DNA of 64,000 bases, taken from Corynebacterium faecale (GTDB taxonomy: Bacteria > Actinomycetota > Actinomycetes > Mycobacteriales > Mycobacteriaceae). Position 1 is the stretch's first letter. Each line of letters opens with the position of its first letter. The stretch spans positions 2,914,001-2,978,000 of the forward strand of contig NZ_CP047204.1 in assembly GCF_030408735.1 (NCBI RefSeq). The letters are read 5' to 3'. Below are positions 28,409 through 37,817 of this stretch, one piece after another. Both the position numbers and the translations under genes were made by a program. Under the pieces are notes generated by a model. The model worked only from the letters and a program-made list of their open reading frames with translations, had not been told where the DNA came from and ran no database searches.

Positions 28409-29105
28409 ATGGCGAACCATGGCGGCGACGACCGGTTACCGAACTATTTATCCGGCAATCATTCCTGAAGGTGCTTACCATGTCGATCTTGTAATGAGTG
28501 CGGGGCATGTTGAAACTAACGCAAAAACCGTCTTGGCAGGTTTAGTTCTCTCTTCGCTGCTGATTGATTTCCAGTTCAGATCAACGGGATCTGGGCATAT
28601 ACGTGGCAGCAATGTTGATTCTCTCCCTTTGCCAAAAGACAACTCTCTAATCCCCCTAGCTGTACGAGCCTACCTGCGACTGAACTGTCTTACTGCAGCT
28701 TATGCTCCGCTATGGAAAGAGATAACCGGTGAGCCTTGGACAGCTGATGTGCCACTGCGTAAAGGCCGAGAGCGACAGGAAGCACAGAATGAGATCGACG
28801 CCCTCGTCGCCCTTTCCCTGGATATCACCGCGGATGAGTTGTGCATGATCTACCGGACGCAGTTCCCCGTTATGCGTCGCTATGACCGGGAGGATCTCTA
28901 CGACGCTAACGGACGTAAAGTGCCGAACGGTATTAGAAAGGCACATCAACAGAATGGTTGTGAGGAAATCCTTTCAACAAGTCAACGAACCTGGGTGCAT
29001 CCTCAATCTAAAAAGGAGTATGTCTACGAGTATCCCTTCTCCTCACTTGATAGGGAGAATGGGCTCCGAGAAGCCTATGGTCGTTTCCAGGGGTCAGTTA
29101 TCTAG
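28329..29105 (+). pseudogene. Silent, inverted alternative C-terminal specificity cassette of the adenine methylase
   Basis: The 258-codon open frame is a divergent copy of the methylase C-terminus, on the opposite strand and without its own catalytic part or promoter. Shared blocks include MAATTG, ITGEPWT, DVPLRKG, ADELCMIYRTQFPVMRRYD, GRKVP and QRTW-HPQS; between them the sequence differs, as expected for alternative DNA-recognition domains. Its length (258 residues) matches the expressed version (259). It ends at TAG 29105, tail to tail with the methylase stop (12-base overlap). A stop codon at 28323-28325 closes the frame just before the repeat. An inversion at the repeats would place it in frame with the methylase. 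It has no stops and looks functional, so it is a stored cassette rather than a decayed gene. Confidence 0.88.
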
Positions 29106-32100
29106 TAATACTTCTTCATACTTGAGATAGGCCGTCCGTAAGTCCTTCTCGCGATCCCGCACTTGGAACGGATACTCAAATAGGTAGGTGACTCCAGATT
29201 GGGGATGAATCCAGGTGCGTTGCTCCTGGGTGAGTTCTTGACCTTCCTGCAGTTTTTTCTGCAACACCATCACTTCTTTGGGTACTTTGCGCCCGTGACG
29301 ATCGAACCTATCTTCCAGGTCATAGCGACGCATTACTGGGAACTGTGTCCGGTAGATCATGCACAGTTCATCGGCGGTAACCCCGAGTGATAGAGCGACA
29401 ATCCCATCAATCTCGATCTGAGCTGCGCGACGATCGATGCCTTTTCGCAATGGGACATCTTTCGTCCAAGGTTCACCAGTGATCATTTCCCATAGCTGGG
29501 AATAAGCAGTGGTCAGGGAATTGAGCTGCAAATATAGTCTCTCAAGCAGCTTCTTTAATTTGGGATCAATCTGAAAAGGTATGCGGCGAACAATGTCATT
29601 AAATATATGGCTGGAGCCACTTGAACGAACAAAGTAGTCGCTTAACATTGAACTCATCACGGCTCCAAGCTGCACCGTTTTTTGGGCCGTTTCGGCTGAA
29701 CAGGCGTTCACGGTGTGAACGTGTGTAGAGCCTGGCGGAATAATTGAGGGATACACGGTTCTGAAACCAGTAGTAGCCGCCATTTCCCGCCAGGCGATGC
29801 GGTAGGTGGAGGCGACGGGTGTGGGGCCGGATGGGGTGGTCCAGGTGCCATAGTCCTTTTCATAATCAATGTTTTCGGACAAGTCACGATTGGGCTGGTA
29901 GGCCGTTGCAGGTATGAAGTCTTCCGGTAGCGCCTCAAGGTCAATCTCAGCCCAATCCTTGTTGCTACTCATGGTGGGATTGGGTTGTTTGATCATTGGC
30001 GTTGATACTCCGAGATGAGGCCCTTGAAGAATTACATCATCCCATGAAGCTGGGTGCCCCCACCCGACATCAAAATAGCCTTTCTTTTTATCGGCGCTTT
30101 CATGCCACCCACTAGAGAACGACAGTCCCAGTTCTTTTACTCTCGGGGCGGCAGCCAGTTTCTCAAGCACTGCAGCGGCTTCGGTGTTCACGGTATAAAC
30201 CATTCGGGCTTCCAAGAGGGACGTAGATTCATCTTCGAGGATGGACTTCCATACCTTCAACACATGTTCATCTACCTGTAAAATGCGATCACGGTGTGGG
30301 CGACGATCCCAGTTTCCTTCATCATCTTTCAAACCAGGCAGAGGCCCTGAACCATCGTGGTTGAGAGAATCCGCCACAGTGTGTGGATGGTAAAGAGAAG
30401 CAGCATTCAAGAACGACACTGATTCACCAGGTTTGCTGTAAACGTTTATCCCGTAAGAGACCAAGTTATGAACATCGAATAGCCTTAATTCATTAATAAA
30501 TTGCCAATGTCTGCGCAGCCGTAAGTATGCCCCTCTACGAAGTGAAGCTGCTTTCTTTTCGGTGAAGTGGGATTCGGGGTGAATCAATGAAATTACGCCG
30601 GTATCAGACGCAATGGTCCAAGTGCGTTCCATAAATCCCCGGTAGAGATCCGGCTGCTGCCCCCGGAGATGAGGATACGTAGCTATATCACCGAGGAATG
30701 CTGCGGCGGCTATGGTTTCCCCGACTCCTCGCAAAATCACTTGAGTGGCTTCAACATGGTGTCGAAGTCCCTCGCGGCGTTCACGCTTTTCCTGCTGGGT
30801 GGGTTTATGGGCCAATGAGAACCACGGATCCACTTCCGAAGAAAGAGCGTCCAGATCTGTACGCGGACGGACCCATGGCGGATTACCAACCTGCAGATCA
30901 AAACCACCCTGGGCAAACACGGCACCAAAATCAAGGTCCCAGTGGAAGAACCCCTGCTGCTCAGCAATACCTCGTACTGTCTCAAGCCACGGATGAGCAT
31001 TGAAACACTTCTCAATGCTCAATGCGTTGGCGAACTGCCAGTCAGAATTCTCTGCAGCATTCAGGTCCGCCCATGAACTGTTCTCATTGATCAGATACTG
31101 CCCGGCATCTTTCTTCTTCACTGCAACATCAGTTCCAAGGATGTCACGCAAAGCTGCCAGCCACTCGTCAAGGTTAGGCAGGGAAGTGCGATCGGAGTGA
31201 CCTTCAGTGGGAACGACATCCAATGGCCAGAACCACAGTGCACACCAGGCGTCCATCACTAGGCGAAGCCGGTTGTAGGCACCATTGAGATTCTCAAAGA
31301 GATCCTTTTCGATCTGTTCCCGCGTGACGTTCTTGGCGGTTCGATCATTTTCCCGACCCCAGATATCGATGTCACGGCGAGCCTGGTCTTCCGCAATACG
31401 TAGACGAATGAGGGCGAAGCGCCATAGGGTTTCCACACGTCGGGCCAGGTTCTGCAGAGCAGTAGTCTGCGTCTTATTCGGCATCAACCGGATCTGCTTG
31501 CGCCACTCCTTGAGTGCCTTCTGCTCTTCCGCAGCGATGTCCTTGAGATCCTTGGCATCAGCTACAGCACCCCAGCCATTGGATGGAAGAAGGAAGTGAT
31601 GAATGCCCTCAGCAAGCATCACCCCGGTCTCGCCAGCATCAACGGCTTCCGCGATATCAGTCAAAGACCGCCTCTTAGGAACAGCCGTCAACCATTCCTT
31701 CTTCTTCAATTGGTTCAGCGCGTAAGTAGAACGTGAAGCACCAACAAGGGAGTTTCCTCGGCGCAGATGCAATCCGAACCAGGGGGCTTTGAGATCTGCC
31801 GTCATGGTGTCCAACCAGAGCGAGATTTCGGCCAGCTCGACGGCAGTGGCGTTGAGGTCCACGCCGTAGACCTGGTGCAGCGCGATGTGTGCTTTGACCT
31901 TTTGCAGTTCCTTCGTGCGATCTTCTGAAGGAATCTGCTGGTCAAGCTCTTGCTGACGAAGTTTGATGTACAGCTCCGCCAACTGACGAACTGCCTCCAC
32001 GGCGAAGGCACCAGAGCCCATGGCGGGTTCACAGATGGTCAGGCTGAGGACATCTTCAGCTGTGGTGATTCGTCCTTCTTCTTTAAGGACCTCAATGGCC

Positions 32101-33710
32101 TGTCCAACCGTGAACTCAGTAAGCACCTGTGGAGTATAGAAAGAAGCAGAGCGCTCACGGTCGCGGGAGGACTGGCGGAAGACGAAGGAGCCGCGTGCAT
32201 GTCGGCGACGCTGGCGCATGGTGCCGCCTTCAGCAGCTTCAACTTCCTCTTCAACGAAGCTGTCCTGGGGGACGGTATCCGCCTTGGCTACCGGCAGGAC
32301 CCATGAGCCTTTCTCCGGGTTGCCCTTGGGGGCAACCTCAAAGAGGTCTTCTTCGGCGATAAAGCCAGTGTAGGACATCAGCCCCTCATAGACCTGTCCG
32401 AGCTCAGTGACACCCAGGGTGGCGTAGGAAATGAAACCACGGTCCCGGCCGGCCTGCTGCTTGGAAAGCAACAGGTTCTCCAAGACCTGGTTGAGGGTGG
32501 CATTGGAGAGTTTTACCCGGTCTATAAGAGCCGTGGCTGTGGATTGGAAGAGATCCGCCGAGAGGTTGCGGAACTGCAGGCCCTTTTCACCTGCATCAGG
32601 ATCAAAATCCGGATTCTCGGGATCCTCCGGATCATTACCCTTATCAACTAGTTTGAACAGCACCTGCAGTGATCCATAAAGGTGGGTGCCACTGCGGGCT
32701 TGTTGGGTGACTGGGGGAGTAAGGATCAGTTCCCGGAGACGGGAGAGCCCATAACCGTCGTCATACTCAGGTGTGCCGGTAGGGAGAATTTCTAGTTCCG
32801 GAGAAGCCTCCGCGAAGAGCAAGAAGAGAATGCGATAGAGGTAACGCAGGGATTGTTTCGCCAGCTCATTGCCGTCAATGTCCTCAATGCTGATGCCTTG
32901 TTCCCGGTGGCGGGTAAGAACATCATTGCCAAGAAGTTCAATGGATTCCCGTACCGCGTTGCGGAGCTCACCGGAAACCTTGACGGCATGCTCACGGGAT
33001 TCTTCGATGGTGGAAGACCACCAGGTAGTGCCATCAGCTGCGCGTTCAATGTTTTCCCTGGCCAGGGCCACTGCAGCGCGCTGCATCTCACCCTTGGCTT
33101 TGGTTTCATTTCTTTCCACCACCAACGCCAAGTTGATGGCCAGATGGCGGCCCAGGGGCCAGGACTCGCGCTCAGCAAGCACCACCCAATCTCCGGCCAG
33201 GACCACCACGAATTCCGGTGGGGTGTCTGATAGGAAAAGATCTCCCACTAATTTGGCTGCGGTGGCGGTGTCATCCTGCTTGTCTTTGACCAGCACACCA
33301 CCGATCAGCGGGGTATTGGTGAGATCCTCTGGGGTAGCGATGGACTCCGCAGCAATGACAATCATGCTGCCGGCGTTTCCGGCCCAGCCCTGGTAGGAAA
33401 TAGTGTCACCCGCACGGTGCAGCGTCCGGAGCTCAGGTACGCCATAACCAAAGGCCTGACGGATTAGAACATGGGCATCCTCCGGTGAGGAATCCTCATC
33501 CAGCAGGGAGAGTTCGGTCTCCAGCTGGCCCCGCATACCGGTGAAGCGGGTCCACGGGGAGGGGTGACCAGACTCGTCTTCTTCCTTCTTCCAATCCCGG
33601 ATACACTCAACTACCCGTTTGGAGAAGGACGCACCTTTTGTCTCATCGGTGGTGAGAAAGTGATCGCTAATCCACTCTTCAACGTTGACGATGGAATCAT
33701 ATGCGGCCAT
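29094..33710 (-). CDS. Eco57I/PglX-like N6-adenine DNA methyltransferase with switchable specificity domain (DrmMI-like)
   Basis: The protein has 1538 residues. The SAM-binding motif I is CEPAMGSGAF (about 560-569) and the catalytic motif IV is NPPW (about 943-946), typical of N6-adenine methylases of the Eco57I/PglX group. The C-terminal part from about 1306 to 1538 is the likely target recognition domain; it has an inverted alternative copy just downstream, and the boundary is an 80-bp repeat encoding residues about 1280-1305. The start ATG 33710 lies 5 bases after the SNF2 gene stop, with GAAGGAGG inside the end of that gene. It should mark self DNA so the helicase complex spares it. PglX of BREX is related, but no pglZ, brxC or pglY is present. 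Confidence 0.88.
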   Translation of the reverse strand: MAAYDSIVNVEEWISDHFLTTDETKGASFSKRVVECIRDWKKEEDESGHPSPWTRFTGMRGQLETELSLLDEDSSPEDAHVLIRQAFGYGVPELRTLHRAGDTISYQGWAGNAGSMIVIAAESIATPEDLTNTPLIGGVLVKDKQDDTATAAKLVGDLFLSDTPPEFVVVLAGDWVVLAERESWPLGRHLAINLALVVERNETKAKGEMQRAAVALARENIERAADGTTWWSSTIEESREHAVKVSGELRNAVRESIELLGNDVLTRHREQGISIEDIDGNELAKQSLRYLYRILFLLFAEASPELEILPTGTPEYDDGYGLSRLRELILTPPVTQQARSGTHLYGSLQVLFKLVDKGNDPEDPENPDFDPDAGEKGLQFRNLSADLFQSTATALIDRVKLSNATLNQVLENLLLSKQQAGRDRGFISYATLGVTELGQVYEGLMSYTGFIAEEDLFEVAPKGNPEKGSWVLPVAKADTVPQDSFVEEEVEAAEGGTMRQRRRHARGSFVFRQSSRDRERSASFYTPQVLTEFTVGQAIEVLKEEGRITTAEDVLSLTICEPAMGSGAFAVEAVRQLAELYIKLRQQELDQQIPSEDRTKELQKVKAHIALHQVYGVDLNATAVELAEISLWLDTMTADLKAPWFGLHLRRGNSLVGASRSTYALNQLKKKEWLTAVPKRRSLTDIAEAVDAGETGVMLAEGIHHFLLPSNGWGAVADAKDLKDIAAEEQKALKEWRKQIRLMPNKTQTTALQNLARRVETLWRFALIRLRIAEDQARRDIDIWGRENDRTAKNVTREQIEKDLFENLNGAYNRLRLVMDAWCALWFWPLDVVPTEGHSDRTSLPNLDEWLAALRDILGTDVAVKKKDAGQYLINENSSWADLNAAENSDWQFANALSIEKCFNAHPWLETVRGIAEQQGFFHWDLDFGAVFAQGGFDLQVGNPPWVRPRTDLDALSSEVDPWFSLAHKPTQQEKRERREGLRHHVEATQVILRGVGETIAAAAFLGDIATYPHLRGQQPDLYRGFMERTWTIASDTGVISLIHPESHFTEKKAASLRRGAYLRLRRHWQFINELRLFDVHNLVSYGINVYSKPGESVSFLNAASLYHPHTVADSLNHDGSGPLPGLKDDEGNWDRRPHRDRILQVDEHVLKVWKSILEDESTSLLEARMVYTVNTEAAAVLEKLAAAPRVKELGLSFSSGWHESADKKKGYFDVGWGHPASWDDVILQGPHLGVSTPMIKQPNPTMSSNKDWAEIDLEALPEDFIPATAYQPNRDLSENIDYEKDYGTWTTPSGPTPVASTYRIAWREMAATTGFRTVYPSIIPPGSTHVHTVNACSAETAQKTVQLGAVMSSMLSDYFVRSSGSSHIFNDIVRRIPFQIDPKLKKLLERLYLQLNSLTTAYSQLWEMITGEPWTKDVPLRKGIDRRAAQIEIDGIVALSLGVTADELCMIYRTQFPVMRRYDLEDRFDRHGRKVPKEVMVLQKKLQEGQELTQEQRTWIHPQSGVTYLFEYPFQVRDREKDLRTAYLKYEEVLLDN
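29794..29873 (-). repeat. Right inverted repeat of the methylase specificity switch (80 bp)
   Basis: It is the reverse complement of 28329-28408 with one mismatch in 80, and lies inside the methylase gene at codons about 1280-1305. Outside the repeat the two copies are clearly diverged, so this block alone has been kept the same. Confidence 0.92.
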
Positions 33711-33715
33711 GAGGT

Positions 33716-36550
33716 TTAGGCCTCCTTCTGCTGATGAGCGGGCACGATCAGTGCAAGTGGGCGGATGAGTTCACGGTCGGGTTCGAGGGAGTTGGCGAGT
33801 GAACGTTGTTCGTCGATAAGCTTTGTGGCCAGCGCAAGGCCCGAGGAGCGCTGGCCAGCGCTCCTCCCGGATTCCCAGGCCTCGGAACGTTTCAGCCAGT
33901 GCCCGATACGGTTTTTGGCTCCGCTGCGGGCAGCCATCATCATCGGATTGAGCTGGCCACGGGCAGCTTCCACGGTGTCAGCGATGAGCTTGTTGGTGGC
34001 ATCCGGAATCACGGCGTCACCCATATTCACGGCCGTGTCTCCCAGGCCGATGTCATGGATCCACCTGACCACATCGGGCAGTACCTGGGCCTCATAACGG
34101 CTGGTAGCGGCGACAAAGGCGCGGGAGACCACCTGGCCACGGCGGTTGGTCAAGGTGGCCATGAGCAGGACAGTTGGTTCAGCGACGTTGCCGGAAATGG
34201 CTGGGATGGTCCGGCGGCTCAGGCTAGCCAAGGCACGGTCGGAGGCCCATTCACTCACCGGATGCAGCGGTCCGAGGAAGTGGGCGGTGGGCCAGGTGGA
34301 ACCGGCATCACCAGTGCGGGCAGCCTGGAGGCGTTCATCACCGCGCATCGCAGAGGTGGCCAGGATGAGCTTCTCTTTCACCTTCCGATCAGCAACATAA
34401 TCCTGGGGAAGAAAATCGAGGCGCCGGCGTAGATCCTCCGGGGGCGTCAGCTCAGCGATGTCATTCTTGTGCTCAATGTAGCCAACCCCGCCACGGCCGA
34501 TGGTGTCCTGGGGGACACCGTTGAAGGCCTCCGACAGAGCATCGTTGAGGTAGTCGATCTCGCGTGGGTACAGGCTGCTCAAGGTTGCTTGGGGTTCAAG
34601 CGTGGCAGCATCTTCTTCATCTTCATCGAGGCCGAGTTCCGCGAGCAACCAATCAATCTCGTCCATGCCCTCAGGCAGATCGCCACCAATCAGATCCTCC
34701 GGGTTGGCCACCACATCATCGAATTCACGGATGCCGCGGAGTACATCGCGGATGGTGTCTTCCTCCATCTTCTCTGAGTGCTTGCCCATGAGGGAGGAGG
34801 CATCACCGAGGAGTTTGTGGGCTTCATGTTCACGCTCAATGAGGCGTTCCAGCACATGGAGTTCACCAACTTTGCCGCCATCGGTTGGGTCGAGCAGGAG
34901 AGTGGCGATCTGCGGATTATGGGTCTGCCCATAACGATCAATACGGCCGTTACGCTGCTGGATTCTGATCAATGACCAGGGGATATCGTAGTGCACCAGG
35001 TTGTGGCACAGGGAATGCAGGTTCACACCTTCAGAGGCGACATCGCCGGTGATCAGGACGCGGATGGGGGAGTCGGTGCGCTTGAAGGCATCAACAAGCC
35101 TCATCTGTTCCTGGTCCGTCAGGCCACCGTGCATGATCTCCACGGCTGCCTTGGGCAGTTTGAGGTACTTGGTCAGGTTCTCCTGCAACCAATGCAGGGT
35201 GGCGACGCGCTCAGAGAAGATCACCACGCGGGTGTCTGAGTTCTTGGCAATGCCGATCTCCTGCAGATAGAGCACCAAGTTGCGGAACTTGGCGGAGTTC
35301 TCCGGCGTGATCGCGGTGTTGAGTTCCCGGAGGCGTTCCAGGGCGGTGCGTTCTGGCTGTGACGGGCCGCGTTTGAGGCGGTTATTGAGTGTTTCATCGA
35401 GCGCGGCGGGGGAGGAGAGGAAGGCCTTGACCAGAGTCCACGGGAAGAGACGGTCCTTCACCGGGTTGTCCGCGCCCGGAGTAATCCAGGTGGAGTCGAG
35501 TTCACGCGCAACGGCATCTTCTTCCGGGGAAGCATCAACCGGGATGTTGCGGGGTTCATTGCGTTCGGCCCACTTGGCACCGACCACGCTGGCTACCTCT
35601 TCGCTGTTGCGGTGGCGACGGATGATCAGGCGCTTGGCGGCCTCATGATCGATCGTGCCGTCCGGTGCCACTGACGTGGGATCCAGCAGGCGGAGGATCT
35701 CCTTGAAGGATTCTGGATCACCATTGTGCGGGGTGGCAGACGCCAGGATCAGGGCATCGGTGGTGGGGGCGAGGGTGCGGGCCAGCTGGTTGTTCTGGGT
35801 GCCCACGTTGGTGGCGTTGTGGATCTCATCCATCACCACGGCATCCCAGTGGACTTTCTCCAGCTGGGCCCGATATTTGGGTGATTTGAGGGTGTCCATG
35901 GAGACGATCACCCGTGGGAAATACGTGAACGGGTTGCGGGAGGCCGGGAGTTTCTGGCGAACCTGTTGGATACCCACGGAATCCAAACGCACCAGGGGAA
36001 TGGCGAAGCGGGTCCACATCTCCTGCTGGAACTGTTCCATGATGTGGCGAGGGGTGACCACCAAGATGCGTTCACCGCGGCCACGTCGGATGAGTTCCGC
36101 CAGGATCATGCCCATCTCCAAGGTCTTGCCAAGGCCCACGGCATCAGCGATGAGCACGCGGGGACGCAGGTTGTCCGGGGAGAGGGCCTTCTTCACTGCT
36201 GCCAGCTGATAACTCAAAGGATCAGCGAGCATCTCATCGGCTACGGCGAGATCCTCCTGATAGAGGGGAACCGGGGTCTGACGGAGTGTTGTTTCCAACC
36301 ACAGGCGGGTGCGCCGATAGGCAGGGGATTCATCAGCGATGACCTCCACTGCGGTGGGGTCGAGGATTTGGATGTCTTTATCCAAGGCAGTGTAGAACGT
36401 AGCCGGTTGATCGCGCACATAATCACTCAGGCCCCGGACCTTCAGGCGGAAGCCATCAGTAGAGCGGGCGACGTTGGTGACCAGCCAAACCTCATCCCGA
36501 ACTTCAATGGTGACACCGGGAGCCAGCTGATGAGTGCTTAAATCGGACAT
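33716..36550 (-). CDS. SNF2-family helicase/translocase (DrmD-like)
   Basis: The protein has 944 residues. Walker A is ADAVGLGKTLEM (GLGKT at 139-143), the DEAH-type box is MDEIHNATN (about 240-248), motif III is ASATPHNGD, and the second RecA domain holds FSERVATLHWLQ, TGDVASEGVNLH and QQRNGRIDRYGQ (motif VI). It is the first gene of the operon and matches the SNF2 helicase DrmD of class 1 DISARM in size and type. ATG 36550 has a leaderless -10 box TATCGT at -12 to -7, so the operon promoter is here. The enzyme should move along duplex DNA using ATP. Confidence 0.88.
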   Translation of the reverse strand: MSDLSTHQLAPGVTIEVRDEVWLVTNVARSTDGFRLKVRGLSDYVRDQPATFYTALDKDIQILDPTAVEVIADESPAYRRTRLWLETTLRQTPVPLYQEDLAVADEMLADPLSYQLAAVKKALSPDNLRPRVLIADAVGLGKTLEMGMILAELIRRGRGERILVVTPRHIMEQFQQEMWTRFAIPLVRLDSVGIQQVRQKLPASRNPFTYFPRVIVSMDTLKSPKYRAQLEKVHWDAVVMDEIHNATNVGTQNNQLARTLAPTTDALILASATPHNGDPESFKEILRLLDPTSVAPDGTIDHEAAKRLIIRRHRNSEEVASVVGAKWAERNEPRNIPVDASPEEDAVARELDSTWITPGADNPVKDRLFPWTLVKAFLSSPAALDETLNNRLKRGPSQPERTALERLRELNTAITPENSAKFRNLVLYLQEIGIAKNSDTRVVIFSERVATLHWLQENLTKYLKLPKAAVEIMHGGLTDQEQMRLVDAFKRTDSPIRVLITGDVASEGVNLHSLCHNLVHYDIPWSLIRIQQRNGRIDRYGQTHNPQIATLLLDPTDGGKVGELHVLERLIEREHEAHKLLGDASSLMGKHSEKMEEDTIRDVLRGIREFDDVVANPEDLIGGDLPEGMDEIDWLLAELGLDEDEEDAATLEPQATLSSLYPREIDYLNDALSEAFNGVPQDTIGRGGVGYIEHKNDIAELTPPEDLRRRLDFLPQDYVADRKVKEKLILATSAMRGDERLQAARTGDAGSTWPTAHFLGPLHPVSEWASDRALASLSRRTIPAISGNVAEPTVLLMATLTNRRGQVVSRAFVAATSRYEAQVLPDVVRWIHDIGLGDTAVNMGDAVIPDATNKLIADTVEAARGQLNPMMMAARSGAKNRIGHWLKRSEAWESGRSAGQRSSGLALATKLIDEQRSLANSLEPDRELIRPLALIVPAHQQKEA

Positions 36551-36556
36551 GTATTA

Positions 36557-36562
36557 ACGATA
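36557..36562 (-). promoter_or_regulatory. -10 box of the DISARM-like operon (leaderless)
   Basis: On the minus strand, TATCGT lies exactly at -12 to -7 relative to ATG 36550. Confidence 0.6.
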
Positions 36563-36740
36563 TAGGACGGGGGTGTTTGTGCTGGATATGGGCGCACCAG
36601 CACCATAGAAATCTCTTCTAAGTCAGATAAAACGAAGGACTCTACCTGAGATCCTGTAAGTAGCGAACCTATCAGCTAGGAAACTTCACCGGTACCGTGA
36701 TCGTTCTACATATAAGGCGCTCTAGCGTAGCCATCAAGGC

Positions 36741-36746
36741 TAATCT
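36741..36746 (+). promoter_or_regulatory. -10 box of a leaderless promoter
   Basis: TAATCT lies exactly at -12 to -7 relative to ATG 36753 and supports the next gene being real. Confidence 0.6.
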
Positions 36747-36752
36747 GCCCCT

Positions 36753-37364
36753 ATGGAATCATTTTTACTAACCATTCTTGCTTCGTCTTCTGCATCTCTC
36801 ATCACAGGCTTCTTTACATGGAAGGCTGCCATCGGTGCGCAGAAACGGGCAGCATCGATCGAGAAACAGAATAGAGAAATCGACCAGGAAACCACCGAGA
36901 ATAAAGCACAACTCCGTGCTGTTGCAGACTATTTCCAGGAGGTTGCCCAACTCCGAAAAGAATGGCGAAGGCAGTCAGAGGCTGAGATATCTGCACATAA
37001 ATCCCACCAGGGTGAATCCGCAGCAACTAAGGCGGCACTAGAGCTCAGACACCAATACCTAACAGATCTTCGGAATGCCACGAGGTCTCTAGACCTCTAT
37101 ATTTACGACCAACAAATCAGCAGAGAAGTTGAAAGAATAATAGAAATCGTGGGGGATACGTTTGTAAACTCAGAAACGGATTTCCGTGAGTTCAGTAAGG
37201 CAAACCACGAAAGTATATTCAGAACGATACACTATCGGGTTCTTAAAGCTCACGACCAAGCCTTTGATGAATTATTGGATCAAGTACTTGATTCTCTCTA
37301 TTTACTATCTCGAGAACAATTTGGGTTCTGGAAGAAACCCGATTTCAAAGGCCTATTCACCTGA
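36753..37364 (+). CDS. Uncharacterised membrane-anchored coiled-coil protein
   Basis: I do not recognise a family. The 203-residue protein starts with one membrane segment (about residues 4-25, LLTILASSSASLITGFFTW), followed by a charged, helical region (about 28-110, rich in E, K, Q, R) likely to form a coiled coil facing the cytoplasm. The C-terminal half is also helical and charged. Base composition is clearly more AT-rich than the core genes, which suggests acquired DNA. It is divergent from the DISARM-like operon with 202 bases between starts, so it may be a partner or accessory of that defence system; it could equally be an unrelated cargo gene. Confidence 0.7.
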   Translation: MESFLLTILASSSASLITGFFTWKAAIGAQKRAASIEKQNREIDQETTENKAQLRAVADYFQEVAQLRKEWRRQSEAEISAHKSHQGESAATKAALELRHQYLTDLRNATRSLDLYIYDQQISREVERIIEIVGDTFVNSETDFREFSKANHESIFRTIHYRVLKAHDQAFDELLDQVLDSLYLLSREQFGFWKKPDFKGLFT

Positions 37365-37817
37365 AATAGGAACCGAGGAGCACCGAAGTTCCCATCACCC
37401 AAGAAATGCGAGAACTACATATTCCCTTGAGGTCCACACGCTCGTTGCGAACAGATCATGTCTACCATTCTTTATTCAAATCATAGCTAGGTGATTTTTG
37501 ATGGGTGTTCACTGAGATTGAACCATCTAGGGGAGGTACTGGCTCCGGGTCAGCTTTTCTTATTTTCTCTATGGTTCTTGCCAAGTTCAGAGAAGAGCAT
37601 TTCCACGCCGTACAAGATTCCCAACACGGGGCACGTCATCAATTTTCCACTCTCAAGTGAACACCCGCCTGACTGTCCCAAACGCGGGAGCCCCCATGTG
37701 ATAACCCGGCGGTCCAGTAAGCCCCTCCCTAACTAAATCTGGAACGTTCCAAACGTTCTCCTCCCATTCATCTGGAATTGTTCGCCCCATAACCATCGCG
37801 CCTTAGCCTCAGTGACT
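37365..37817. other. Intergenic region, 453 bp, with candidate operator
   Basis: It separates the defence island edge from the AfuABC-like operon. It contains the palindrome at 37740-37751 but no recognisable gene; a short AT-rich part continues from the preceding gene. Confidence 0.55.
37740..37751. promoter_or_regulatory. Candidate LacI-family operator (perfect 12-bp palindrome)
   Basis: TGGAACGTTCCA has the central CG typical of LacI-family sites and lies 67 bases before the permease start. Eleven of its bases recur at 38129-38139. The LacI regulator at the end of this operon is the obvious candidate to bind it. Confidence 0.55.

Noticed and set aside
28329-29105. Reading the inverted methylase fragment as a simple decayed pseudogene
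   Set aside because: It is open along its full length, has the same length as the expressed domain, and is joined by an 80-bp near-identical inverted repeat in frame; a stored cassette explains this better.
19544-36550. BREX system
   Set aside because: A PglX-like methylase is present but there is no PglZ, BrxC/PglY, BrxA or BrxB protein.
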